NCBI RefSeq assembly: GCF_000972845.2
Contig: NC_040032.1
Location: forward strand, 9,017,324-9,081,323
Direction: 5' to 3'
Origin: Larimichthys crocea
Taxonomy: Eukaryota > Chordata > Actinopteri > Sciaenidae
DNA: 64,000 nucleotides
How positions within the stretch are numbered: the first letter of the stretch is position 1; the number at the start of each line of letters is the position of its first letter. The translations under genes and the position numbers were made by a program. Positions 12,599 through 24,485 of the stretch are shown here, one piece after another. The notes under the pieces are model-generated. The model had not been told where the DNA came from. It searched no databases and saw only the letters and a list, made by a program, of their open reading frames with translations.

Positions 12599-12679
12599 CT
12601 ATCATAGTTATTAGACAAACCTGTGTGTCGATTTAACTTCCCGCCTGTTTTCTCGACTCTTTGTCTTCCAGACTGCTGA
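6213..12679 (+). CDS. Insulin receptor substrate (IRS1-like), three coding exons
   Basis: Docking adaptor phosphorylated by insulin and IGF1 receptors, recruiting PI3-kinase, SHP2 and GRB2 at the plasma membrane. Exons 6213-6561, 7770-10895 and 12672-12679 give 1,160 residues. The first junction rebuilds a Cys codon (CNC|KTPEDYG); the last exon adds only Asp-Cys-stop. PH domain is about residues 12-115 (GYLRKHKSMHRRFFVLRAAS), PTB about 138-245 (RRCGHSENFFFIEVGRS). YxxM PI3K sites: Y453 (YIVM), Y519 (YAIM), Y571 (YMSM), Y604 (YMAM), Y627 (YMVM), Y909 (YVSM). C-terminal SHP2-type sites are Y1096 (LNYIDLDL) and Y1136 (NTYASIDF). The PH domain is nearest IRS1, while NTYASIDF recalls IRS2, so the paralog is unsettled. 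The last mini-exon rests on its acceptor and frame alone; reading on into intron 2 would stop at 10960. Confidence 0.93.
6583..6956 (+). repeat. Cluster of four TG/CA microsatellites
   Basis: Three (TG)n tracts and one (CA)n tract lie within 375 bases just after the exon 1 donor. Alternating purine-pyrimidine DNA of this length can adopt Z-form, and the opposite polarity of the CA tract lets it pair with its TG neighbours in single-stranded DNA or in the transcript. Confidence 0.95.
7426..7487 (+). repeat. (AT)n microsatellite
   Basis: Mostly alternating TA/AT over about 60 bases in IRS intron 1. Confidence 0.9.
12238..12292 (+). repeat. Dispersed repeat, fragment (copy 3)
   Basis: Matches the first 55 bases of the module at 1492 (CTGCAGTTCCTCTGACGTCC onward) and stops after GTCAGTCTCCAT. 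Truncated relative to the other copies. Confidence 0.75.
12557..12596 (+). repeat. (TG)n microsatellite
   Basis: About 20 TG dinucleotides, in IRS intron 2 close to the terminal exon. Confidence 0.95.
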
Positions 12680-12821
12680 TCTCGTCTCGGACGTGAGCGT
12701 GACGCCGGCGCGAGGTGGACGACGGTCGGCGGCCCGATCTGTTGCCACAACAGAACGCTGAAAAAACCCTGGAAAACTCATCAACCCCGTCCCGTCTGTT
12801 TTCTGTCAACCAAATGTGTGC

Positions 12822-12824
<3 letters not shown>

Positions 12825-12865
<41 letters not shown>
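12825..12865 (+). repeat. (CA)n microsatellite
   Basis: About 20 CA dinucleotides, 150 bases after the inferred IRS stop codon. Confidence 0.95.
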
Positions 12866-12867
<2 letters not shown>

Positions 12868-13904
12868 GTAATGAAAAGGTTTTGTTTGAATAGAAATGAT
12901 CTGATCATCGTTCATATCGATGAAGGACGTGTGACCATGTGTGAGCTCTCAGGCGGCCGCCATGTTGATCACGGCGGCTCCGTCACACACTAACGAAGAT
13001 TAACGGAGATTAACGAAGCTTCATTTAAAACTGATCCGTGACCTCGAGACTCGGAGCGGTAGCTGACTCGATCTCAGCGTTTCTTTGTTCGGTCGTTCGA
13101 CAAACATCTCGTCACGGCGTCCTTCGTCCGTGTTCGATGGGTCACGTGTCATTTTGGCTCCGAACAGGAAGGAAATGCAGCTGGGCAGAGTTTCATCCAC
13201 TCGTACACGCTGTCACTGTAAACATATTTTATTTATGATAAACAGCTGCCAGAAAAAAAAAGGCTTTATACTTCTCGGTCTTTGTGCTGCTGGACGCCTG
13301 AGGTGTTCAGAAATAAATTAAACGTTGGTATTATCTCCATGTTTAAATGCATTAGACAGGATATGATGTCGCCACAGTGCGGTAGCCGTGGCGTCCTCGC
13401 TCAGAGCTCAGCTGCAGCTCGCCTCAAACATCGAGTCAATCCACATCTCGTTGGTATTTTAGGGAATTTGTTGGATTGACTGCAGCCAAATGTAATCGAT
13501 TACTTGTCTGCCCGCTGTGTAAACACAAGCTGAGTCCGACCATATTTACATTTAAACACGGATTCAGATCCTGTTGAGTTTTATGTAAACAACACGATTA
13601 AATTGGCTTCAGAATAATTATTAGACTGCATGTAGACGTAACATGCAGAGAGCTGATCACCAATCTTATTTTTATTCTTCATTTTATGCAGAAACTCATC
13701 ACTGAGTGACCGCCGTGTCAAAGTTGTCGTGGTGTTAAATTTTGAAATTAAAGCTGTAAACTGTTTTATTTTAAAAATATGCAGCTCACAGGGTGAAAGA
13801 GTCTCTCCGGCGCTTCTTCCCAGGTGAACTACATGAAATGTTATTTGAATTTCATCACAACCTATCGTCGACCTCTGTGGCTGCAAAGCTCAAGTGCCAA
13901 AAAC

Positions 13905-14150
13905 CTGCAGTTCCTCTAACGTCCACTTGAGGCTGGCTCCAGCAGTGAGTCAGTCTCCATAAGTCCCCATGTCCAAATGTCCAACTTCACAGCAGAAATA
14001 AACATGTTTACAGCCTGGTACAAAAAACAGTTTTGGTCTCTGTAGCTAATTTCCCCGTTCATGACAACTGTACTGAGGGTGAATTTATATACAACTCACC
14101 TGTTCACATTATATTAAGGCTTAAAGTTATGCAGGGTTAAGAGCGTGGAC
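13905..14150 (+). repeat. Dispersed repeat, copy 4 (long form)
   Basis: The 135-bp module plus a 3' extension (TAGCTAATTTCCCCGTTCAT through AGAGCGTGGACGCTTTG) also found inverted at 31517 and 57180. The extension shows that the full element is at least 250 bases long and that copies 1-3 are shortened. Confidence 0.85.
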
Positions 14151-17045
14151 GCTTTGATGCATTTTGAACCGACGTGCAGCACAAAACATTTGAGCAGTTT
14201 AAATCTTTTTTTTTGGCAGCTGATCTTTTCTATTCTAACTGTATATTATACTATAGTATATACTACAGTATACACGTAGAACGACAGAAACTCTAGTACA
14301 TACTGTAGTTTGTTTTCAGTTAACACAGTTCTAATATAAAGTGACACATTACAATGGTATATAAAATATACAGTATACAAATAATGATTAATACTATATA
14401 GCCTAGATATCTATATACTCTTTTATAAAGTGCCTCATTTTTGATTGTAGCTGTTTTTACACAGGTGATCTTAAAATGGGTGAAAATGGAAAAAACAAAA
14501 AAACGTCTGAATCGTGAATCATGTTGAAAAAAAAAAACAACCTTTCATTATTAGTCAGCCATAATCAGATTGCCTTACTGTGTTTATCAGAAATCATCTT
14601 TTTTATTATTTCGTTGCAGTGCCTAACACTTCAGCCGCAATGTAAGCACTCCCTCGCTCTTTCTTTTTGTTTCCGGCTTCGTCAAGCGGAGGTGAAGGTG
14701 AAGGTCGATTTCATCTTTAGTTTCCACGTCAGGCCCCGTCCTCCTCACTCTCCTGGCTCACGAGGCTGAACATTAGTGACACTGTGCAGCCGGACAGACG
14801 AACAAATCTTGTACATTGTATAGATTTTAATGTCAAATCATATTTTTAATGACTTTTCTGCATTTTGTTTTTGTTTTCCACACAGCTGCCGGTGTCAGTG
14901 TGTATGTAAAATAAGTTGTCCACTCAGTATTAGACAAAAAAATGTGCACTAATTTACTCCGAGTATTTTTCGAACCCCAAAACGAACTTGGTCAGTTCAG
15001 GTGTCTGACGCTGGCGTTGGTGCGAAAGCTTCTCGCTCGCACTCAAACGCAGCACGGCGGTCTGAACTAACCAAGGCGGCGGCGTTCCAACGTTCAAACG
15101 TTCAAACGTTCAAACGTTCTGCTGCCGTTAAACAAATTGCCATAAAAAATACAAAAGTCTGACGACAATTCAAAAAGTTTGTGCAAAAAGTAGATGCACA
15201 AATTTTTTTTTGCTTTTTCACTCGACTGGGCCAAAAAAAAGAAAGTAAAGAAGTTGTTCCATTTTTTAACTGTGTTTTTCTTAAAGGTAGTGTGACTGTA
15301 CTGTACGCGGAGCTGCTGACGGAGAGTTTGGTCGAGTTTAAAAAAGCTTCAGACTGAACAAACTCTGAGTCCGGCTCTGGCGATGTGTATACAGGGTACA
15401 AACGATGAAGGCTTTCTTGATGTATTTTTGACTCTGGTAGCTTTTCCCACATTTAGATTGAGTTTTTTTTCCCACTGACCTTCTTAATAAACGCAGATAT
15501 GAAACGCTTCACTGCACACGTGCACGCTGTTACACGAATTTGAGTGTTTTTAACCTTCGACTCGGATCTGAAAGGACGCTCAAGTGCCTGGCTCTGCTCA
15601 CTGATCGGTCACGTTTGAGTCGCGGATGGCGGGAAGTGAAACCAGCTCCTGGAAAAGTCTTCCACACGTTTCTTTAGCGTTCAGTCGGAGATGTGCGTGA
15701 CGTGTTTTATGAGCTTCAGCGCCGGCTCCACGACCTCAAACTGAAAATCTGGTTTTTACAAATTTGTGAGGCACTTGTCGCCGTTTTTAATCCTGTGAAG
15801 GAAGACGTGAACATCGACTGAGCACAGCCCACTACTGCCAACAGCTTGTGCTCCACACTGAGAACTTTATTGCCAAAACTCTTGTACAACAAATCCACAC
15901 CAACAAACATGGACGAGATCCACTTTTGTAACTCGTGTTACTCTTTGCTGAAGTGATCTTTTCTAATCTCTTTGTTATTCCTCTTCTAATTGGGGGATTA
16001 CCGAGATTCTCTGACCGTACCTCATAATCTCGACTCAGCGGTTGCTCGTAAAGCCCCTCGGAGAGTCTGAGGCAGGTTACTGACGTCAAAACGTGAATAA
16101 ATATCACTTCATGTGTCGTGTGTTCCAAACTGCTTTAACAAACAGCGTGAGGCTCCGTCCTCATGACGCATGGCGGCCTCATCCACCAATCATCAGGAGT
16201 GTTTTTGGTTTTAACGAGCAGAGACGAGACGAACTGCTCGCCAGACTCTAACTGTGGGAAATGATACTGTATGTACAATCAGGATAGCGACTATAATTAC
16301 AATGGAAAGAGCATTGTATGTATTTTAAAGCTATTGATACTTTGATAATGATGTAAAATGCAAAAAGACTGAACAGGAACTATAGGTATGTAAAGTATAC
16401 TGTGTATAGAGGAGTTTGCTCCGGGCAGGGGAGGGACGGGCATGGGGGGGCGTTCCATTCTGTTCATGGAGAAATGGTTTCAAACAGAATATTGATGATT
16501 CTTGTCTGTGATGTAGACAACGTCAATGTTTCTTTGTTTTTCTTTTTGATAAAAGGCAAAGTGATTACGAAACCAACTGTGTGTCTTTTTATTGGCTGAG
16601 ACGAGTCCAGACGTTAAAGTTTTAAGCCCGTGGACAGACGGAAGACGTCTTTAATCCTGGAAACAGATGGTATGTTTCCAGGAAATCACTAAAACACAGG
16701 AGGAGGACGAGGAGGAGGAGGAGGAGGTCCATTATTTATCAAGTGTTTCTGTTTCATGACACGTTCATGAAAGAAAAACAAACATGAAGAGAAACACGAT
16801 GCATTTGTAAGAAATTTAAATCTCCTCACGTCACCAACTTCTCTAGAGTCACAGTTTAGTATTTGTTTGTTCGTCTGTTCAGGCGATTAGACATGTATGA
16901 AAACATCGTTACGAGTATTATATTCCATGTTTGCCTTATTCTGAACACATTTATGAACACAAGTTATTTAACTATGTCTAAAATGAGCTCGAACAATTAA
17001 TGATTAAAAGAAACTGCAGAAAGTTTTTTACTTTGAAACAGAAAA

Positions 17046-17126
17046 ACTGATTCACCAAAACTACAACAAATAGAATATTTACAAAAACTGATTCACCAAA
17101 ACTACAACAAATAGAATATTTACAAT
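17046..17126 (+). repeat. 40-bp tandem duplication
   Basis: Two consecutive copies of a 40-base unit containing CTACAACAAATAGAATATTT. The matching place in duplication A copy 2 (around 22075-22105) has one copy. Confidence 0.85.
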
Positions 17127-17964
17127 ATGCTGCGTAAAGATTTTTGAGACTCTTACTAAAGCAACAATGTAACTTTTACTTGTAATGGAGTATTTTTACA
17201 GTGCAGTATTCATACCTTTACAAGTAGTAAAATGAATATATTTATAATAATCCAACAACAATAAACGTTATTCTTATAGCACTTTTTAAAACACCAAAAT
17301 CAAGAAGTTAAAAACAACAAATCAATAAAAATCTGAATAAAATGTGACATTAAACACTGAGATCAACTAAAGACTTTTCTGTCACAGTGATTTAAACTCT
17401 GTTGAACTCTTGAATCTTCAGGTCAGAGCTCTGACTGCAGACACACCTGGTGAACTCTGCACTGCACTGCACGATCAGCTGGTTTATATTTGGCCTCTCA
17501 TTGATTAATAAGTAATCAATGAGATCTAAATTCTTTAAATTGAGTTGAACTCTGACTCTGTGTTTGTTGAACCAGACAAATACTTGTTGGTTGCACTAGA
17601 TTATCCGTCAGGACTCGATGCGTCGTGTCAAAGAGGACTTTGACTGATTGATCAGCTGCTGGTTTAGAAACAGTCTCTGATGTCGACACGTGTTCAAATG
17701 TTCAGATCACTGAGCTCGTCTGCATGTTTCACATCAGGAGAAGAAGAAGCTACGATGGCTGGATTCCATTTCGCTGCTTCAGTTTCACTTCAGAATCTCT
17801 GCTGACACATTTAAATAAACCTGTTCATGATTTCTACCTCAGGATAACAGAAACTTTATAATTTACACACAGTCAGAAAACATGAAGTCTGACCTCAGTG
17901 CAAAGGTCACAACAGAAACATCGAATAAGATTTGATTGTTCAGTAAAAGACGATATGCATGAAG

Positions 17965-18502
17965 ATAAAACATGACCAGGTAACTCTGCATGAACTGTGT
18001 GAACATTCTGACACGTTCTCCTGCTCACACAGACGAGATGTTTGGATCATGAGACGTTTTTTGGAAAACATCAGACAGAGTTTAGACCTTCAGGCACAGA
18101 CAGAGCTGGACCTCTTCACCGGTTTGAAGAACTTCAGTCTGCTCAGTGAGTGGAGACGTCTGTGTCCACGTTGTTGTTGTTGAGGTGAACATCGTCTCCA
18201 CATCTGATCCCTGGATGTTCACCAGAGTTCATCTGCCTCGAACAGAATGCTCCAAATCTGCCCTAGAGTTCATCTGCCTCGAACAGAATGCTCCAAATCT
18301 GCCCTGCATGTACATTAATGATGCTTATTAACTCATTTACATAGTCCCATGTTTGACTGTCAGCACTCTGCTATAGGGACAGGAGTGTGGTGTACGATGT
18401 ATACGCCTAAAGCGCGCTGTCGAGTTGCGCAGTAGGCGTCCTCTGATGTGGATGAGTAATTGCAGTAAATTACGGTCCGACAAGCCCCTGAATCGTAAAT
18501 AC
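17965..18502. other. Unique spacer between the two A copies
   Basis: Sequence not seen elsewhere in the window. It holds a 41-bp unit (GTTCATCTGCCTCGAACAGA) repeated twice at 18226-18305. Open frames are short and unconvincing. The transition from clean to noisy sequence probably falls between here and 18503. Confidence 0.5.
18226..18305 (+). repeat. 41-bp tandem duplication
   Basis: Two adjacent near-identical copies of a unit with CTCGAACAGAATGCTCCAAA. Confidence 0.85.
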
Positions 18503-21500
18503 CTCAGCTGCAGCTCGTCTCAACATCAAGTCAGTCCACATCTCGGGTGATTTTAGGGAATTTGTTGGATTGACTGCAGCCAAATGTAATCGATTACTTG
18601 CTGCCGTGTGTAAACACAAGCTGAGTCCGACCAATTTACATTTAAACACTCATTCAGATCCGTTGAGTTTTATGTAAACGACACGAATGCTTCAGAATAA
18701 TTATTAGACGCATGTGAGACGAACATGCTGAGAGCTGATCACCAATCTTATTTTTATTCTTCATTTCAGTAAATGCAGAACTCGCACGAGGTGACCGCCG
18801 TGTTAAAGTTGTCGTGGTGTTAAATTGAAATTAAAGCCGTAAACTGTTTTTATTTTAAAAATATGCAGCTCCCAGGGTGAAAGAGTCTCTCCGGCATTTC
18901 TTCCCAGGTGAACTACATGAAATCATTCATGTTATTTGAATTTCATCACAACCTGTCGTCGACCTCTGTGGCTGCAAAGCTCAAGTGCCAAAAACCTGCA
19001 GTTCCTTAACGTCCACTGAGGCTGGCTCCAGAAGTGAGTCAGTCCCATAAGTCCCATGTCCAAATGTCCAACTTCACAGCAGAAAAACATGTTTACAGCC
19101 TGGTACAAAAAACAGTTTTGGTCTCTGTAGCTAATTTCCCCGTTCATGACAACTGTACTGAGGGTGAATTTATATACACTCACCTGTTCACATATATTAA
19201 GGCTTAAAGTTAGCAGTTAAGAGCGGACGCTTTGATGCATTTTGAACCGACGTGCAGCACAAAACATTTGAGCAGTTTAATCTTTTTTCGGCAGCTGATC
19301 TTTTCTATTCTAACTGTATATTATACTATAGTATTACTACAGTATACACGTAGAACGACAGAAACTCTAGTACATCTGTAGTTTGTTTTCAGTTAACACA
19401 GTTCTAATATAAAGTGACACATTACAATGGTATAATAAATATACAGTAACAAATAATGATTAATACATATAGCCTAGATATATATATACTTTTATAAAGG
19501 CCTCATTTTTGATTGTAGCTGTTTTTACACAGGTGATCTTAAATGGGTGAAAATGGAAAAAACAAAAAAACGTCTGAATCGTGAATCATGTTGAAAAAAA
19601 AAACAACTTTCATTATTAGTCAGCCATAATCAGATTGCCTACTGTGTTTATCAGAAACACTTTTTTTATTATTTCGTTGCAGTGCCTAACACTTCAGCCG
19701 CAATGTAAGCACTCCCTCGCTCTTTCTTTTTTGTTTCCGGCTTCGTCAAGCGGAGGTGAAGGTGAAGGTCGATTTCATCTTTAGTTTCACGTCAGGCCCC
19801 GCCCTCCTCACTCTCCTGGCTCTGAGGCTGAACTAGTGGACATGTGCAGCCGGACAGACGACAAATCTTGTACATTGTATATATTTAATGTCAAATCATA
19901 TTTTTAATGACTTTTCTGCATTTTGTTTTGTTTTTTCCACACGCTGCCGTGTCAGTGTGTATGTAAATAAGTTGTCCACTCAGTATTAGACAAAAAAAGG
20001 TGCACTAATTTACTCCGAGTATTTTCGAACCCCAAAACGAACTTGGTCAGTTCAGGTGTCTGACGCTGGCGTTGGTGGAAAGCTTCTCGCTCGCACTCAA
20101 ACGCAGCACGGCGGTCTGAACTGATCGAGCGGCGGCGTTCAAACGTTCAAACGTTGAAACGTTCTGCTGCCGTTAACAAATTGCCATAAAAAATACAAAA
20201 GTCTGACGACATTCAAAAGTTTGTGCAAAAAGTAGATGCACAATTTTTTTTGCTTTTTCACTCACTGGGCCAAAAAAAAGAAAGTAAAGAAGTTGTTCCA
20301 TTTTTTAACTGTGTTTTTCTTAAAGGTAGTGTGACTGTACTGTACGCGGAGCGTTGACGGAGAGTTTTGGTTTTAAAAAAGCTTCAGACGAACAACTCTG
20401 AGTCCGGCTCTGGCGATGTGTATACAGGGTACAAACGAGAAGGCTTCTTTGATGTATTTTTGACTCTGGAGCTTTTCCCACATTTAGATTGTTTTTTCCC
20501 ACCGACCTTTAATAAACGCAGATAGAAACGCTTCACTGCACACGTGCACGCTGTCAACGAATTGAGTGTTTTTAACCTTCGACTCGGATCTGAAAGGCGC
20601 TCAAGTGCCTGGCTCTGCTCATGACGGTCACGTTTGAGTCGGGATGGCGGGAAGTGAAACCAGCTCCTGGAAAAGTCTTCCACAGTTTCTTTAGCGTTCA
20701 GTCGGAGATGTGCGTGACGTGTTTTATGAGCTTCAGCGCGCCGGCTCGACGACCTCAAACTGAAAATCTGGTTTTTACAAATTTGTGAGCACTTGTCGCC
20801 GTTTTTAATCCGTGAAGGAAGACGTGAACATCGACTGAGCACAGCCCACTACTCGCCAACAGCTTGTGTCTCCACACTGAACTTTATTGCCAAAACTCTT
20901 GTACAAACAATCCACACCAACAAACATGGACGAGATCCACTTTTGTAACTCGTGTTACTCTTTGCTGAAGTGATCTTTTCTAATCTCTTGGTTATTCCTC
21001 TTCTAATTGGGGGATACCGAGATTCTCTGACCGTACCTCATAATCTCGACTCAGCGGTTGCTCGTAAAGCCCCTCGGAGAGTCTGGAGCAGGTTACTGAC
21101 GTCAAAACGTGAATAAATATCACTTCATGTGTCGTGTGTTCCAACTGCTTTAACAAACAGCGTGAGGCTCCGTCCTCTGACGCATGGCGGCCTCATCCAC
21201 CAATCATCAGGAGTGTTTTTGGTTTAGTGAGCGAAGGACGAGACGAACTGCTCGCCAGACTCTAACTGTGGGAAATGATACTGTATGTACAATCAGGATA
21301 GCGACTATAATTACAATGGAAAGAGCATGTATGTATTTAAAGCTATTGATACTTTGATAATGATGTAAAATGCAAAAAGACTGAACAGGAACTATAGGTA
21401 TGTAAAGTATACTGTGTATAGAGGAGTTTGCTCGGGCAGGGGAGGGACGGGCATGGGGGGCGTTCCATTCTGTTCATGGAGAAATGGTTTCAAACAGAAT

Positions 21501-22936
21501 ATTGATGATCTTGTCTGTGATGTAGACAACGCAAGTTTTTTGTTTTTCTTTTTGATAAAAGCAAAGTGATTACGAAACCAACTGTGTGTCTTTTTATTGG
21601 CTGAGACGAGTCCAGACCGCGAGACGTTAAAGTTTTTAAGCCCGTGGACGACGAAGACGTCTTTAATCCTGGAAACAGATGGTATGTTTCCAGGAAATCA
21701 CTAAAACACAGGAGGAGGAGGAGAGGAGGAGGTCCATTATTTATCAAGTGTTCTGTTTCATGACACGTTCATGAAAGAAAAACAAACATAGAGAGAAACA
21801 CGATGCATTTGTAAGATTTAATCTCCTCACGTCACCCTCAACTTCTCTAGAGTCACAGTTTAGTATTTGTTTGTTCGTCTGTTCAGGCGATTAGACGTGT
21901 ATGAAAACATCGTTATAGTATTATATTCCATGTTTGCCTTATTCTGAACACATCTTACACAAATAAGATAAGTTATTTAACTATGTATAAAATGAGCTCG
22001 AACAATTAATGATTTAAAAAAACTGAAAGTTTTTACTTTGAAACAGACAACTAAAAATAATCTGCAGTAACACTGAAAACTACAACAAATAGAATATTTA
22101 CAATATGCTGTATAAACATTTTTGAGACTCTTACTAAAGGAACAATTGTACTTTTACTGTATGGAGTATTTTTACAGTGCAGTATTTATAATTTACTCAA
22201 TAAAATGTATGAATATATTTATAATAATCCAACAAACAAAACGTTATTCTTATAGCACTTTTTAAAACACCCAATCAAGAAGTTAAAAACAATAAATCAA
22301 TAAAAATCTGAATAAAATGTGAAAAACACTGAGACCAACTAAAGACTTTCTGTCACAGTGATTTAAACTCTGTTGAACTTTAGTTGAATCTTCAGGTCAG
22401 AGCTCGTGACTGCAGACACACCGCTGAACTCTGCATGCACGATCAGCTGTTTATATTTGGCCTCTCATTGATTAATAAGTAATCAATAATATCTAAATTC
22501 TTTAAATTGAGTTGAACTCTGACTCTGTGTTTGTTGAACCAGACAAATATTGTTGGTTGCTAGATTATCCGTCAGGACTGACGCGTCGTGTTAAAGAGGA
22601 CTTTGATGATTGATCAGCTGCTGATTTAGAAACAGTCCTGATGTCGACACGTGTTCAAATGTTCAGAATCTGCATGTTTCACCCATCAGGAGAAGAAGAA
22701 GCTAATGATGGCTGGATTCCATTTGCTGCTTCAGTTTTCACTCAGAATGTCTGCTGACACATTTAAATAAACCTGTTCATGATTTCTACCTCAGGACAAC
22801 AGAAACTTATAATTTACACACAGAGTCAGAAAACATGAAGTCGAACCTGAAATGACACAGACCTCAGTGCAAAGGTCACAACAGAAACATCGAATAAGAT
22901 TTTGATTGTCAGTAAAAACGATATGCATGAAGATAT
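18503..22936 (+). repeat. Direct duplication A, second (noisy) copy
   Basis: Repeats 13408-17964 in the same orientation with scattered single-base losses and few substitutions (for instance CATCTGATCACC kept but CGTTGGTATTTT changed to CGGGTGATTTT near the start). After 22936 it runs into AT/TG microsatellite and the N gap. No coding exon is supported. Confidence 0.9.
18997..19230 (+). repeat. Dispersed repeat, copy 5 (within duplication A copy 2)
   Basis: Same element as 13905-14150, carried along with the duplication, with several single-base deletions. Confidence 0.8.
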
Positions 22937-22959
22937 AATATTATAGTGATATATGATAT

Positions 22960-22964
22960 ATAGG

Positions 22965-23029
<65 letters not shown>

Positions 23030-23154
23030 TAGTATGTGTGTGTGTGTGTGTGTGTATATACACATACACATATATAGATATATAAACACACNNNNNNNNN
23101 NTACTATGATGTACCAAAGACTCTGATAGATATATATTATATATATAATAATAT

Positions 23155-23204
<50 letters not shown>

Positions 23205-23215
23205 ATAGTGTGTGT
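22960..23215. repeat. AT, TG and CA microsatellites flanking the gap
   Basis: Alternating (AT)n near 22964-23025, (TG)n near 23036-23054, then the N run, then (CA)n near 23158-23198 and (TG)n at 23209-23222. A similar AT/TG/CA composite lies at 47451-47610 upstream of the second slc25a15, so the gap fell inside this repeat. Confidence 0.9.
23092..23101. other. Assembly gap (10 N)
   Basis: Ten N bases in a row. A fixed-length N run marks a scaffold join or unfilled gap of unknown true size, here inside microsatellite DNA. Confidence 0.98.
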
Positions 23216-23509
23216 GTGTGTGTATGTATATGAAAGGTTGAAAAAAACTTCTATAACATCAAACAGCCAGCAGGGGGTGCTGTAACTTCTCGTTATTTAT
23301 TTTTGAAAACCAAAACAACGAGCGCGTATACCGGAAGCTTTAACATTCGCATCAAAGATGTAAGTTGTGAGGAGATAACACACGCGGTACTTTTTTGTCC
23401 GTACATTTATACATATATTCTGTGTTTTCCCGCCTCTGCAGCGCAGTTTAAGGCAGTAAATGAAGCTCCCGTCATTGTTTCGATCATTTATTTGTAATGT
23501 TCAATATAT

Positions 23510-23960
23510 TCAGAGGAGATGGGCGGGAGAGAATAACGCGCGGTGGTTTGGGTGTCTGGGTTTCGATGAGATGAGCGCTCCTCTCCGTGTGTCCTCCTCT
23601 CTGGCTCCGTGGTCTCCGGCCGGTCGATCCGCTCATTGACCGCAGACAGCGGCCTCCCCCCGGCTTCACTCACCGAACAGCGACCCGAACCATCTGGATG
23701 TTGAGCCCAGCATCGGTCAGCTGCGGACGACGTCAGCTCGGTCAGCAGCTCTCCCGGTTCGGTTTGTTGGTTCCACTCTAAAGACTCGAAGCGGTCGGCA
23801 GAGGACGGGTTGATGCTCCGAGCGGAACAAGGTCGTCCGTGAGGTTCGTATCCAGGCTCAGTTCGATCCGAACACTCGGCTCCAACTTTCCGGAACTTTC
23901 CGGAGAATTTACGATCACACGAGTGTTGCTAACGGCTGTTGCTAAGTTACGCGTGTAGCG
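23510..23960 (+). promoter_or_regulatory. CpG-rich block upstream of first slc25a15 copy
   Basis: GC- and CpG-rich stretch (for example GGTCTCCGGCCGGTCGATCC) matching 47900-48370. Position suggests the promoter and non-coding first exon of slc25a15. No clear TATA box. Frames across it differ between the two copies through indels and are unlikely to be coding. Confidence 0.4.
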
Positions 23961-24144
23961 GCGCCAAAAAGAGATTTTTTATTTTTTTACGTTTTTACTC
24001 CAAAATTTATTTTGAGTCTAAAAGACAAAAAAACTACAAACATGTATTTTAGTTATTTTATATTTTAAATATGTTTTTATGTCCGGACTACAAATGGCGT
24101 TTTGGCGCCATCTGCCGGTGACCACGTGGTACACACGGAGAGGT

Positions 24145-24485
24145 TTGCAGCAATACTCAAACAGAAGTATAAATACTGCAAACAGAAGTATAAATACTGC
24201 AAACAGAAGTAATAATACTGCAACGAAGTATAAATACTCAAACAGAATATACATACTGGCAAACTGAAGGAGAAATACTCAAACAGAAGGAGAATACTGT
24301 AAACAGAAGGAGAAACTCAACCAGAAGGAGAAATACTGCAAACAGAAGGAGAAATACTCAAACAGAAGGGAGAAAACTGCAAACAGAAGTAATAATACTG
24401 CAAACAGAAGAAGAAATACTGCAACAGAAGTATAAATACTGCAAACAGAAGTATAAATACTGCACAAACAGAAGGTATAAATACG
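24145..24485 (+). repeat. 21-22-bp minisatellite (short allele)
   Basis: Tandem units of the type AAATACTGCAAACAGAAGTAT with AGGAG/AGTAT variants; about 16 units, many with single-base losses. The matching array at 48568-49692 is about 1.1 kb. Confidence 0.92.

Larger units (their letters stand above)
10896..12671 (+). other. IRS intron 2
   Basis: Donor GTAAGA at 10896; acceptor GTCTTCCAG ends at 12671 after a good pyrimidine tract. It contains a fragment of the dispersed repeat (12238-12292) and a TG tract (12557-12596). No other gene is seen. Intron length is 1,776 bases. Confidence 0.6.
12680..16600 (+). other. Probable IRS 3' UTR and flank, no other gene
   Basis: About 3.9 kb without a supportable coding exon after the inferred IRS stop. 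IRS genes of vertebrates commonly carry several kilobases of A/T-rich 3' UTR, which this resembles, but the end of the transcript cannot be fixed. It includes a CA tract (12825-12865), a dispersed repeat (13905-14150) and the first 3.2 kb of a segment duplicated at 18503. Confidence 0.35.
13408..17964 (+). repeat. Direct duplication A, first (clean) copy
   Basis: About 4.56 kb matching 18503-22936 from end to end in the same order. Matches start near CAGCTGCAGCTCGCCTCAAA and end at GATATGCATGAAGAT. This copy is slightly longer; most differences are single bases missing from the second copy. No coding exon is supported inside it. A 40-bp local duplication (CTGATTCACCAAAACTACAA) at 17046-17126 is present here but not in the second copy. 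Confidence 0.9.

Noticed and set aside
15015..20160. Three tandem AACGTTCAAACGTTC units read as a possible operator-like palindrome
   Set aside because: A short low-copy tandem repeat carried in both A duplicates; nothing links it to regulation.
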